A stretch of 64,000 nt of DNA from positions 62,001 to 126,000 of the forward strand of contig CAIQWJ010000018.1 of assembly GCA_903875575.1 (NCBI GenBank), written 5' to 3'. A program made the translations under genes and the position numbers. Every line of letters begins with the position of its first letter. Position 1 is the stretch's first letter. Below, one piece after another: positions 33,803 through 41,160 of this stretch. The stretch is from an uncultured Acidobacteriia bacterium (GTDB lineage: Bacteria; Acidobacteriota; Terriglobia; Bryobacterales; Bryobacteraceae). The notes below the pieces were generated by a model, which worked only from the letters and a program-made list of their open reading frames with translations, was not told where the DNA came from and made no database searches.

Positions 33803-34526
33803 AGCCTGGCTGACAATCTTCTTTAACAAGTACATGGCGGGTCTCGGCAACGCCCTATTGGCGCTGTTCCATCAGACCGCAGCCGACCCCAAAGAACCCT
33901 GGGCGGATTTCATCGTCATGCAGCTCCTGGTCGCTGCCCTGATCATCCTGCTCCTCGTCGCGCTGCGCAGCAAACTGTCGGTCGATAAGCCCGGCACCCT
34001 CCAGCACATTTTCGAAATGATTCGCGAGTTCATCCGCGAAACCGCGCACGATCAGATCGGTCATGACGGTCACCATCACGTTGGCATCTTCGTCACGCTC
34101 TTCATCTTCATCCTCTGCGCTAACCTGATCGGCATCATCCCCGGTTTCGTCAGCCCCACCCAGTGCTACTACGTGACTGCCGGTTGCGCGCTGCTGTCGT
34201 TCCTGTACTACAACATTGTGGGCCTCAAAAAGAATGGCCTCTGGAAGTACACCAAGCATTTCTTCGGACCCATTCCGGTCATGGCACCGCTCATGCTGCC
34301 GATCGAAATTATCAGCCATCTGGCCCGTCCGCTCTCGCTCACTATCCGTCTCTTCGCCAACATGTACGCCGGCGAAAAGGTGATGCTCGCGTTTCTCAGC
34401 CTGACTTATCTGGTCATCCCCTCCGTCTTCATGGGGCTGCACGTTTTTGTGGCGCTGCTTCAGGCTTACATCTTCGTTCTCATGACGATGATCTACGTGG
34501 CCGGTGCCGTCGCCGAAGAACACTAA
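33789..34526 (+). CDS. atpB: F0 ATP synthase subunit a
   Basis: 245 residues, five to six membrane helices. The essential stator Arg lies in SLTIRLFANMYAGE, and the helix partner GLHVFVALLQAYIFVLMTMIYV has the Gln and the C-terminal Glu. The N-terminal His-rich stretch HDGHHHVGIFV is of interest for ion access. The ATG overlaps atpI by 14 bp. The F1 genes and atpF are not in this window. Confidence 0.93.
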   Translation: MVTREAWLTIFFNKYMAGLGNALLALFHQTAADPKEPWADFIVMQLLVAALIILLLVALRSKLSVDKPGTLQHIFEMIREFIRETAHDQIGHDGHHHVGIFVTLFIFILCANLIGIIPGFVSPTQCYYVTAGCALLSFLYYNIVGLKKNGLWKYTKHFFGPIPVMAPLMLPIEIISHLARPLSLTIRLFANMYAGEKVMLAFLSLTYLVIPSVFMGLHVFVALLQAYIFVLMTMIYVAGAVAEEH

Positions 34527-34534
34527 ACCGAATT

Positions 34535-34558
34535 TTGGCGGGATGAACTTCCCGCCAA
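34535..34558. other. Intercistronic hairpin between atpB and atpE
   Basis: TTGGCGGGA and TCCCGCCAA form 9-bp perfect arms around a 6-nt loop, 9 bp after atpB stops. There is no U-run, so it is more likely an mRNA stabiliser, processing site or pause than a terminator. The atpB-atpE gap is 127 bp, unlike the overlaps elsewhere in this operon. Confidence 0.65.
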
Positions 34559-34653
34559 TTGCCGTTTTCCGTGTGAGGCCTCCCGCCCCCAGGCGAGGAA
34601 CGCAACCACCTCCGGTCAACGAGCTTTGACGCAACAAGGAGTAATAACAACTA

Positions 34654-34965
34654 ATGACAAAGAAACTCGCATTCCTGTCGACCGCCCTCATGCTGTCGGC
34701 TCTCCCCATGTTTGCCGCCGATTCCTCGGCTGCAGCAGCTTCCGGTGGTGCCAGCTGGCTCGGTCCGGCCGCCGCCATCGGCATGGCCATCGCTTCCGGT
34801 CTCTGCGCCCTCGGTCAGGGTAAGGCCGTTGCCGGTGCCGCCGAAGGTATGGCGCGCAATCCGGGTGCCACCGCCGCCATCCGTTTCGCCCTGATTCTCG
34901 GCCTCGTGCTCATCGAATCACTGGCCCTTTACACGTTTCTGATCATCATCATGTTCAAGAGCTAG
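34654..34965 (+). CDS. atpE: F0 ATP synthase subunit c, with signal-like N-terminal extension and Na+-type binding residues
   Basis: 103 residues. The first ~20 form a hydrophobic, signal-like segment (LSTALMLSALPMFA) absent from E. coli subunit c. The hairpin follows: GMAIASGLCALGQGKAVAG, the polar loop EGMARNPGA, and LGLVLIESLALYTFLIII. The ion-carrying Glu is E88. Q55, E88, S89 and Y93 align at exact spacing with Q32, E65, S66 and Y70 of the Na+-binding Ilyobacter c subunit; the water-holding T67 is L90. An AAGGAG site lies about 12 bp upstream of the ATG. A terminator follows. Confidence 0.93.
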   Translation: MTKKLAFLSTALMLSALPMFAADSSAAAASGGASWLGPAAAIGMAIASGLCALGQGKAVAGAAEGMARNPGATAAIRFALILGLVLIESLALYTFLIIIMFKS

Positions 34966-34980
34966 TTCGCTCTGTTTTGC

Positions 34981-35017
34981 GCCGGCGGGCTCCCTGGTGG
35001 GGCTCGCCGGCTTTTTT
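34981..35017 (+). terminator. Rho-independent terminator of the atp gene cluster
   Basis: GCCGGCG at 34981-34987 pairs with CGCCGGC at 35005-35011, and the stem extends inward through GGCTCC/GGGGCT with wobble pairs to about 13 bp. It is followed directly by TTTTTT (35012-35017). It lies 16 bp after atpE. Confidence 0.85.
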
Positions 35018-35129
35018 CGGGACTTGACCATCCAGCCCGGGCCTATAAGTACTGCCAAAATAAACCTGTTACCAAACTGTGACTAGTACTAATCCCCATT
35101 GCGTTGATCACACATAGGGCGTAACCTGT

Positions 35130-35486
35130 ATGTTGGAGAAGAGGCCAGACTTGGTGCAACGACGTACACAACGGTACCAAATGCAGCTCCCGCTGCAGAT
35201 CATTCAGTTAGGTTCCGAGAAGGTCAATCGCGTGGAGCAGACCCGGGATATCAGCTCTGGCGGCGTTTCCTTCCTCTCCCGCTCCGAAGTTCCCGTTGAC
35301 CTCCGTATCGAATACCTCATCACTCTTTCCGGCAGCAATCCTCCCGTTCGCATCCGCTGCCTCGGCAAAGTCATTCGCAACAGCCGCCGCGAAGGAGAAT
35401 CTCTCCCATTCGAAGTCGCCGTCACTATGGACCGCTATCAGTTCATGAGCCCGCAGGAATCCCAGGCCTACGCGGCCGCTTCCTAA
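35130..35486 (+). CDS. PilZ-domain protein
   Basis: 118 residues, one PilZ domain. The cyclic-di-GMP motif is present as RRTQRY at the N-terminus (RxxxR) and TRDISSGGVSF (D/N-x-S-x-x-G). The strand pattern LRIEYLITLSG and VRIRCLGKVIRNSR also fits. It is a cytoplasmic c-di-GMP receptor, target unknown. A TTGACC/TATAAG pair upstream (near 35024-35049) has a short 14-bp spacer and is only a weak promoter candidate. Confidence 0.88.
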   Translation: MLEKRPDLVQRRTQRYQMQLPLQIIQLGSEKVNRVEQTRDISSGGVSFLSRSEVPVDLRIEYLITLSGSNPPVRIRCLGKVIRNSRREGESLPFEVAVTMDRYQFMSPQESQAYAAAS

Positions 35487-35582
35487 GTTGTTCCGATCGC
35501 CCGCCCGTAGCCATTTCTTTATTCAGTCGTCCAACCCCTTTACACTGGAGAAGTGATACCTCCCGTCCGAAGGAATTCGACT

Positions 35583-36929
35583 ATGCGTCTGCGCCCTTGC
35601 CTTGTCATTCTTGCGTTCCTGCTCGCCGCTTCCCAAGCCTTCGCCGCTGGCAAAATCTTCCCCTACGCCTACAACCAGGAAGACCTGCCCAACGGACTCC
35701 GCCTGATCACCATCCCCACCGACTTCCCCAACATCGTCTCGCTCTACATCGTCGTGGGTACCGGCTCGCGCAACGAAGTAGAACCAGGCAAGACCGGCTA
35801 TGCACATCTCTTTGAACACCTCATGTTCCGCGGCACCGCCGAGTATCCTCCGGAGAAATATACATCAACTCTGAAATCGGCCGGCGCTGCCTCCAACGCC
35901 TTCACCACCAGCGATTTCACCGCCTACCACACCACGTTTTCGAAAGAAGACCTCCCGGTCATGCTCTCCATGGAGGCTGATCGCTTCCAGCATCTTGACT
36001 ACCCGGAAGCCGACTTCAAAACAGAAACTCTCGCCGTCCTCGGTGAATACAACAAGAACAGCGCGAACCCTGCCCAGAAGGTCTACGAAACCCTCCGTGC
36101 CACCGGCTTCACTTCCCATACCTATAGCCACACCACCATGGGCTTCCTCAAAGACATCCAGGCCATGCCGGACGCTTACCAGTACGGTCGCGAATTCTTC
36201 AACCGCTATTACCGCCCCGAATACACCACCATCATCGTGGCCGGCGACATCGATCCCAAACGCGTTCGCGCCCTGATCGACGAACGCTGGGGCAACTGGA
36301 AACGCGGCAACTTCAAGGCGCAGGTTCCAGCGGAACCCCCGCAGGACGCGGCACGCCGGGCCCATATCGACTGGCCTTCTGAAACGCTCCCCCTCATGAC
36401 TGTTGCCTGGCGCGGCCCCGCTTACTCCGACGACACGATGGATACCGTCGCCCTCGATGCCATCTCGCGCCTCGGTTTCGATCAAAATTCTCCGCTCTAC
36501 CAGAAACTGGTCGTCGATGAGCAGAAGGTGGATTCGCTCTTTGCCGGTCCTCCCAACAACGTCGATCCGGAATTCTTCGGCGTCAACGTCCGCGTCAAAG
36601 ACGCGAAGGACCTCGCATCGATTGAAGAACAGATCAAAGCTACCGCCCGCTCTTTTGCCGATACACCCGTGGATCCGAAGAAGCTGGAAGTTCTCAAACA
36701 GCATCTCCGCTATGAGTTCGCCCTGGGCCTCGATAACAGCGAATCCATTGCGGCCACCGTGGCCCAGTTCGTGGCCCTCAAACGCACCCCGGAATCCATG
36801 AATCGTTACTACGATATGAGCCTGAAGCTGACACCAGCCGATATCCAGCGGGTGGCAAAGCAAGTGCTGATCGATAAGAATCTGGACGTGGTCACCCTCA
36901 CCGGCCCGGCCAAAGGAGCTGCAAAATGA
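35583..36929 (+). CDS. M16 family zinc metallopeptidase, catalytic subunit
   Basis: 448 residues from the ATG at 35583 with AAGGAA upstream, and a signal peptide (LRPCLVILAFLLAASQAFAA). The inverted zinc motif HxxEH is in GYAHLFEHLMFRGT, and the distal Glu lies in the TETLAVLGEYNKN helix. A second, inactive M16 repeat forms the C-terminal half. The enzyme would act in the periplasm on small peptides. The next gene, a partner without the zinc motif, overlaps by 4 bp, the standard arrangement of two-subunit M16 proteases. Confidence 0.92.
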   Translation: MRLRPCLVILAFLLAASQAFAAGKIFPYAYNQEDLPNGLRLITIPTDFPNIVSLYIVVGTGSRNEVEPGKTGYAHLFEHLMFRGTAEYPPEKYTSTLKSAGAASNAFTTSDFTAYHTTFSKEDLPVMLSMEADRFQHLDYPEADFKTETLAVLGEYNKNSANPAQKVYETLRATGFTSHTYSHTTMGFLKDIQAMPDAYQYGREFFNRYYRPEYTTIIVAGDIDPKRVRALIDERWGNWKRGNFKAQVPAEPPQDAARRAHIDWPSETLPLMTVAWRGPAYSDDTMDTVALDAISRLGFDQNSPLYQKLVVDEQKVDSLFAGPPNNVDPEFFGVNVRVKDAKDLASIEEQIKATARSFADTPVDPKKLEVLKQHLRYEFALGLDNSESIAATVAQFVALKRTPESMNRYYDMSLKLTPADIQRVAKQVLIDKNLDVVTLTGPAKGAAK

Positions 36930-38455
36930 ACTCCCGTTTCCTCCTGTCCGCCCTCGCTGTCACCCTCGCCGCGACCCGGCTTTGTGCCCAACCCTCCGGT
37001 GTTGCGTCCCAGCCATCCCATGTCGTGTCCGGGCTTAAGGTGGTCGCGCTTCCCGGAAAATCACCGCTCGTCACTATCCGGTTGGTCTTCACCACAGGCG
37101 CCGCCTTTGAGCCCGCTGATAAAGCCGGTATTGCGAGCCTCACCGCCCAGTTGCTCAGCAATGGCGGCACCAAAACCCAGACCTACAAACAGATCAACGA
37201 CGCCCTCTATCCCATGGCGACCGGTATCCAGGGCTATTCCGACAAGGAAATGACCACCTTCGTCGGCCAGACCCACGTCGATAATCTCGAAAAGTTCTAC
37301 GCCATCATGCGCGACATGGTGCTGAATCCCGGCTGGCGCGCCGAAGACTTCACCCGCGTGAAAGACGACCAGTTGAACGCCCTTCGCGTCAGCCTTCGGG
37401 GTAATAACGATGAAGAACTGGGTAAGGAAGAACTCTACAACCTGATCTACGCAGGCCACCCCTACGGCCATGAAAACCTTGGTGCCGGCTCCGTCCTCGA
37501 AAAGATGACAGTGGCGGATCTACAGGCCTTCTACCGCGCTCATTACACACAGGCGAATCTGATCATCGGCATCGCGGGCGGCTATCCCCCGGGTTTCGCC
37601 GCCCGAGTTAAGAAGGATTTCGCGGCGCTTCCGGTCGGGAAGGCGGATTCGTTCGCGCTGCCGAAACCCACAGGCCTCACCCACAACCAGGTCACCATCA
37701 TCCAGAAGGATACCCGTTCGGTAGCCTGGTCGCTCGGTTTCCCCCTCGACCATAAGCGGGGCGATCCCGATTTTCCCGCGCTTCTCCTCGCCAGTTCCTG
37801 GCTCGGCCAGCATCGCGAGTCGGGTGGCCGTCTCTACCTCCGCATGCGCGAACTTCGCGGCCTCAACTACGGCGACTACGCTTATATCGAATACTTCCCC
37901 AGCGGTATGTTCCAGTTCGAGCCCGATCCCAATCTCGCCCGTCACCAGCAGATTTTCCAGATCTGGCTTCGCCCCGTGGAGCAGCCAGACGCCGTCTTCG
38001 CTCTCCGTCTCGCCATGTTCGAACTGACGAATCTGGTAGAGAAGGGAATTGCGCCGAACGACTTCGAACGCACCCGCTCCTTCCTTTCGAAATACATCAA
38101 TATTCTCACCAAAACGAAATCAGCCGAACTCGGCTACGCGATCGACAGCCAGTATTACAGGATGGGCGACTACAACACTTACCTCAAGACCGCTCTGGCC
38201 AAACTCACCCCTGACGACGTGAATCGGGTGATTAAAAAGTATCTGCATGCCGACCGGCTCCAGATTGTCGGCATTGCGAAGAATGCCTCCGAACTCGCCG
38301 CTGCGCTGACCAGCGGAGCGTCCTCCCCGAAAAAATACAACTCCGACAAGCCGCAGGACATTCTGTCGGAGGACAAACTGGTGGAAGCCTGGCCCCTCGG
38401 GCTGAAGCCGGAAGACGTCAAAATAGTGCCTGTCGCGACAGTCTTTGAGAACTAA
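36926..38455 (+). CDS. M16 family partner subunit lacking the zinc motif
   Basis: 509 residues with a signal peptide (FLLSALAVTLAATRLCAQ). The M16 fold is clear (VVALPGKSPLVTIRLVFTTGAAFEPADKAGIASLTAQLL), but where HxxEH is expected the sequence is AGIASLTAQL, so it is catalytically inactive by itself. The C-terminal half has GRLYLRMRELRGLNYGDYAY, the Arg/Tyr substrate-binding region of non-catalytic subunits. Its ATG overlaps the catalytic subunit's stop. Confidence 0.92.
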   Translation: MNSRFLLSALAVTLAATRLCAQPSGVASQPSHVVSGLKVVALPGKSPLVTIRLVFTTGAAFEPADKAGIASLTAQLLSNGGTKTQTYKQINDALYPMATGIQGYSDKEMTTFVGQTHVDNLEKFYAIMRDMVLNPGWRAEDFTRVKDDQLNALRVSLRGNNDEELGKEELYNLIYAGHPYGHENLGAGSVLEKMTVADLQAFYRAHYTQANLIIGIAGGYPPGFAARVKKDFAALPVGKADSFALPKPTGLTHNQVTIIQKDTRSVAWSLGFPLDHKRGDPDFPALLLASSWLGQHRESGGRLYLRMRELRGLNYGDYAYIEYFPSGMFQFEPDPNLARHQQIFQIWLRPVEQPDAVFALRLAMFELTNLVEKGIAPNDFERTRSFLSKYINILTKTKSAELGYAIDSQYYRMGDYNTYLKTALAKLTPDDVNRVIKKYLHADRLQIVGIAKNASELAAALTSGASSPKKYNSDKPQDILSEDKLVEAWPLGLKPEDVKIVPVATVFEN

Positions 38456-38507
38456 AGCTGCCAGCTGTCGCGTGCAGCCGCACTGCCTGCGCTAAATTGA
38501 AATCTGG

Positions 38508-38741
38508 ATGGTGAGACACGCCCACTCGCGCAGCCTGCTCGCACTGCTCTGTCTGGCTGTGCTGTTGGTGCTGGTCGTAGTGCCGTCCGTAGCCATCCCG
38601 TTCGCCATCTTCCAGCCGTTGTTATGGATCTTTTCCTGTCTGCTCGCTCTCGTCGCCATCCTGGCGGCAGCAAATGAAAGCAACTCACCAGTCCCGCTGC
38701 TGACTCGAGTCGCAGCACCCCGCGCACCGCCCGTCCGCTAA
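38508..38741 (+). CDS. Small two-helix membrane protein, hypothetical
   Basis: 77 residues with two hydrophobic segments (LLALLCLAVLLVLVVVPSVAI and FAIFQPLLWIFSCLLALVAILAA) and a short polar tail rich in Pro and Arg. There is no match to a known family. It has no clear ribosome binding site. It lies 52 bp after the M16 pair. The opposite strand also has an open frame here, so the call is tentative. Confidence 0.45.
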   Translation: MVRHAHSRSLLALLCLAVLLVLVVVPSVAIPFAIFQPLLWIFSCLLALVAILAAANESNSPVPLLTRVAAPRAPPVR

Positions 38742-38773
38742 CAGTCCACTCGTCCCACAGCACAACCCTTAGA

Positions 38774-38861
38774 GAGATGGAAGCCGCGACCGCAAGGGAG
38801 CGACTTGCAGCATGGCGGCACATCTCCAAATTCAGAAAACCGTCCGCCCGAAACAGGGCGG
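38774..38861 (+). other. Nested RNA-like fold plus second hairpin in a 5' leader
   Basis: GAGATG pairs with CATCTC (38774-38779 with 38821-38826). Inside this, GCCGC pairs with GCGGC (38783-38787 with 38815-38819), and inside that GCAAG pairs with CTTGC (38792-38796 with 38804-38808) around a GGAGCGA loop. A second hairpin, CCGCCC/GGGCGG around GAAACA, spans 38844-38861. Both lie in the 144-bp gap ahead of the small ORF at 38886. No known riboswitch class was matched. It could be a 5' regulatory RNA or a REP-like repeat. Confidence 0.4.
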
Positions 38862-38885
38862 CCTCAACCAGGCACGCCGGAGAAA

Positions 38886-39071
38886 ATGTTGAAATTCTTC
38901 AAAGGCCGTATTTGCAGAGTGGCCTTCTGCCTGATCCTCGAAGCATCAGCTTTGATGGGTGCGCCTGTGCGCCCCGACGAAGTTGAAGAACTGATGCAGG
39001 CCCTGCGTCAGCCCAAAGTGGCGCACGTCCTGCCGGACGAACCCGACAACGGGAAGCCCCTCACCGACTGA
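38886..39071 (+). CDS. Small secreted or anchored protein, acidobacterial type
   Basis: 61 residues from ATG at 38886, with GGAGA 3 bp upstream. A basic, hydrophobic start (MLKFFKGRICRVAFCLILEA) is followed by a short mature part, VRPDEVEELMQALRQPKVAH and a final acidic tail. The EELMxxxxQPKVAHxLPDE pattern resembles small proteins I recall from Solibacter-like genomes, function unknown. The frame opens earlier (38805), passing through the second hairpin, but the leader is not protein-like. Confidence 0.55.
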   Translation: MLKFFKGRICRVAFCLILEASALMGAPVRPDEVEELMQALRQPKVAHVLPDEPDNGKPLTD

Positions 39072-39094
39072 CCTGCAAGGCAAACGAACCACCC

Positions 39095-40270
39095 TTATCG
39101 CCGCTGGCCGCGCCCGGCTGCATATGACCGGAACGGCAGTTCCGGTGTCGCCGCATTTGCCGCCACCATCACGTTCACCGTCTCAATCATTTCCGCCATC
39201 TCATAGCCGGGCATCTCCTCCGCCTTCCGCGTAAACGTCAACTCCCCAGCCGCGGCATCGAAGTCGATACTTACCAGATCCCCAGCGTGAATCTGGTCCG
39301 ACGCGATCAGATTCGATAATGGATGCACCACCGACCGCTCAATCGCCCGTTTCAGGTGCCGCGCCCCGTACTTCAGGTCCGTCCCTTCGCGCAACAGGAA
39401 CCCTCGCGCGGCCTCCGTCACGCCCATTACGAAAGGTACTGAACCCGGTGCCCGGATGATCCGCCGCTGCAGCGCGGCCAGTTCCAGGCCCAGAATCCGC
39501 TGCAATTGGTCTGCCCCCAGCGGCCGGAATACCACCACCTTGTCCAGCCGGTTCATGAACTCCGGGGTAAACTTGCGGCGGGCGGCTTCAATGCCCACCC
39601 GCGATAACTTGTCGTTCAGCGTGTCGTCCACTTCGCCCGCGGCTCGCGCACGATCCACCTCGGAAGTCGCAAAGCCCAGATGCGGGCGCAGCAGCGCGCT
39701 CATCTCATTCGCACCCAGATTGCTGGTCATGAAAATCAGCGCCTGAGAGAAATCCACCCGGCGATTGTCGCCCAGGGTCAGTGTCGCCTTATCCAGAATC
39801 CCCAGCAGCAGATTCCACAGGGAGTCGCTGGCCTTTTCGATTTCGTCAAACAACACGAAGCTGACGCGCAATCCGTCCACGTGGTATTGATTCAATGCCT
39901 CCTGGCTCAGCAGCGCATGCGTTTCCCGGTGCCCCAGGTAGCCCGGAGGCGAGCCAATCAGTTTCGCGATCTCGTGGCTGTGCTGAAACTCCGAGCAGTC
40001 GATCTTGATCACCGCCCTCGGATCCCCCACCAGCGCTTCCGCCGTGGCCTCCACAAGCCGGGTCTTGCCCGTCCCCGTTGGTCCCAGGAACAGCAGGTTC
40101 CCGATCGGACGTCCCGGACTGCTCATGCCTGCCAGATACGTCTGGTAGATGTTGACGATCTGGCCGACCGCCTCATCCTGCCCGACAATTCTGTTCAGCA
40201 ACTCAGTGTGCAGTTTCTGCGCTTCGTGGCCCGTTTGCGACGGGTCGAGTCTCTTATTCATGCGAACCAT
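39095..40270 (-). CDS. Stand-alone Clp/HSP100 D2-type AAA+ ATPase
   Basis: 391 residues from the ATG at 40270 with GGAAGGGAG upstream (an ATG at 40297 is possible). One AAA+ module of the ClpA/ClpB/ClpC D2 type with its C-terminal small domain: Walker A GPTGTGKT (63-70), Walker B FVLFDEIEK (138-146), sensor 1 IFMTSNLG, arginine finger region RRKFTPEFMNRLDKVVVF and sensor 2 KYGARHLKRAIE. No D1, N-domain or zinc domain. The tripeptide LGF (198-200) sits where Clp unfoldases carry the ClpP-binding loop. No clpP is nearby. Confidence 0.88.
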   Translation of the reverse strand: MVRMNKRLDPSQTGHEAQKLHTELLNRIVGQDEAVGQIVNIYQTYLAGMSSPGRPIGNLLFLGPTGTGKTRLVEATAEALVGDPRAVIKIDCSEFQHSHEIAKLIGSPPGYLGHRETHALLSQEALNQYHVDGLRVSFVLFDEIEKASDSLWNLLLGILDKATLTLGDNRRVDFSQALIFMTSNLGANEMSALLRPHLGFATSEVDRARAAGEVDDTLNDKLSRVGIEAARRKFTPEFMNRLDKVVVFRPLGADQLQRILGLELAALQRRIIRAPGSVPFVMGVTEAARGFLLREGTDLKYGARHLKRAIERSVVHPLSNLIASDQIHAGDLVSIDFDAAAGELTFTRKAEEMPGYEMAEMIETVNVMVAANAATPELPFRSYAAGRGQRR

Positions 40271-40367
40271 GTCCCTGGACTCCCTTCCACTTGACATATC
40301 GTCGCCTCATCCGCGACTTCGACCTATTTAATCTGCAACTCTCTGACCACGCCTCCTTCTTTTTCAA

Positions 40368-40381
40368 ATGCGAACGCATTA
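40368..40381. promoter_or_regulatory. Inverted repeat AATGCG-AA-CGCATT upstream of the Clp-like ATPase
   Basis: Six-bp perfect arms with a 2-bp centre, in the 151-bp gap between the SDR stop and the ATPase start. It is set in a T/A-rich flank that differs from the GC-rich neighbourhood. A candidate operator only. Confidence 0.25.
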
Positions 40382-40421
40382 AAATTTGTTTCGCAAACTT
40401 CTGCGCGGCCCCATTGACGAC

Positions 40422-41138
40422 CTACTTCCGTGGGGGTTGGCTCGGCTTTACATCGATCCGGCTCACCGTTGTCCTTCTCGGCATCTTCAGCGCCAGCAAC
40501 ACGGCATCTGCAATGTCCTCCGGTGCAACTTTCCAGTCCGCCCGGCCTCCCGGCCCGTTGAATTCCGTGTCCGTGCTCCCCGGTAAGATCTCGGTAATCC
40601 GCACCCCGTCGTAGCGATGATCCAGCATCGCGGCCTCAGCCATTGCATTCATCCCTGCCTTCGTCGCGGTATATCCCGCGCCCCCCGCAAATGAGCTCGT
40701 GGACGAAAGTGAGCTAATGTTTACAATGTCCCCTCCTCCGCGCGCCTTCATAACCGGCAAAACTTCATGCAGGCAGTAATACGCCCCGGAAAGATTTACC
40801 GCCAGCATCCGGTCCCACTCCTCTGGTGTCAATTCCATCGCCGAGCGATACGTCCGGATCGCGGCGTTATTCACCAGGATGTCAATTCCCCCAAATACCC
40901 TGGCAGTTTCCGCCATCACCCTCCGTACGTCGTCGATCCGCGAGACATCCGCTGCAACCCCAAATACATCGCCCCCCGACGACAAATCTGCCACCGCTGC
41001 CTCCACCGACTCTTGCCGAAGAGCGCAAATCAGCACCTTTACGCCCTCTTCCAGGAGACTTTTCGCGATGGCATGACCAATACCTCTTGCGCCGCCGGTT
41101 ACAACTGCAATTTTGCCGGATAATCTTTCTTTAAACAT
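40422..41138 (-). CDS. Short-chain dehydrogenase/reductase, FabG-like
   Basis: 238 residues. Cofactor loop VVTGGARGIG, NNAAI motif, Ser in NISSLSS and catalytic Tyr-Lys in GYTATKAG are all intact. It reduces a carbonyl with NADPH or NADH in the cytoplasm. The substrate is not known. It is divergent from the coiled-coil gene, with starts only about 22 bp apart, so promoters must overlap. Confidence 0.9.
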   Translation of the reverse strand: MFKERLSGKIAVVTGGARGIGHAIAKSLLEEGVKVLICALRQESVEAAVADLSSGGDVFGVAADVSRIDDVRRVMAETARVFGGIDILVNNAAIRTYRSAMELTPEEWDRMLAVNLSGAYYCLHEVLPVMKARGGGDIVNISSLSSTSSFAGGAGYTATKAGMNAMAEAAMLDHRYDGVRITEILPGSTDTEFNGPGGRADWKVAPEDIADAVLLALKMPRRTTVSRIDVKPSQPPRK

Positions 41139-41160
41139 GTGCCCTCGGGAACTCGACAGT

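Noticed and set aside
38774-38826. c-di-GMP (GEMM) riboswitch
   Set aside because: GEMM needs its own conserved loop and tetraloop-receptor sequences, which are absent; only the nested stems are clear, so no class is assigned.
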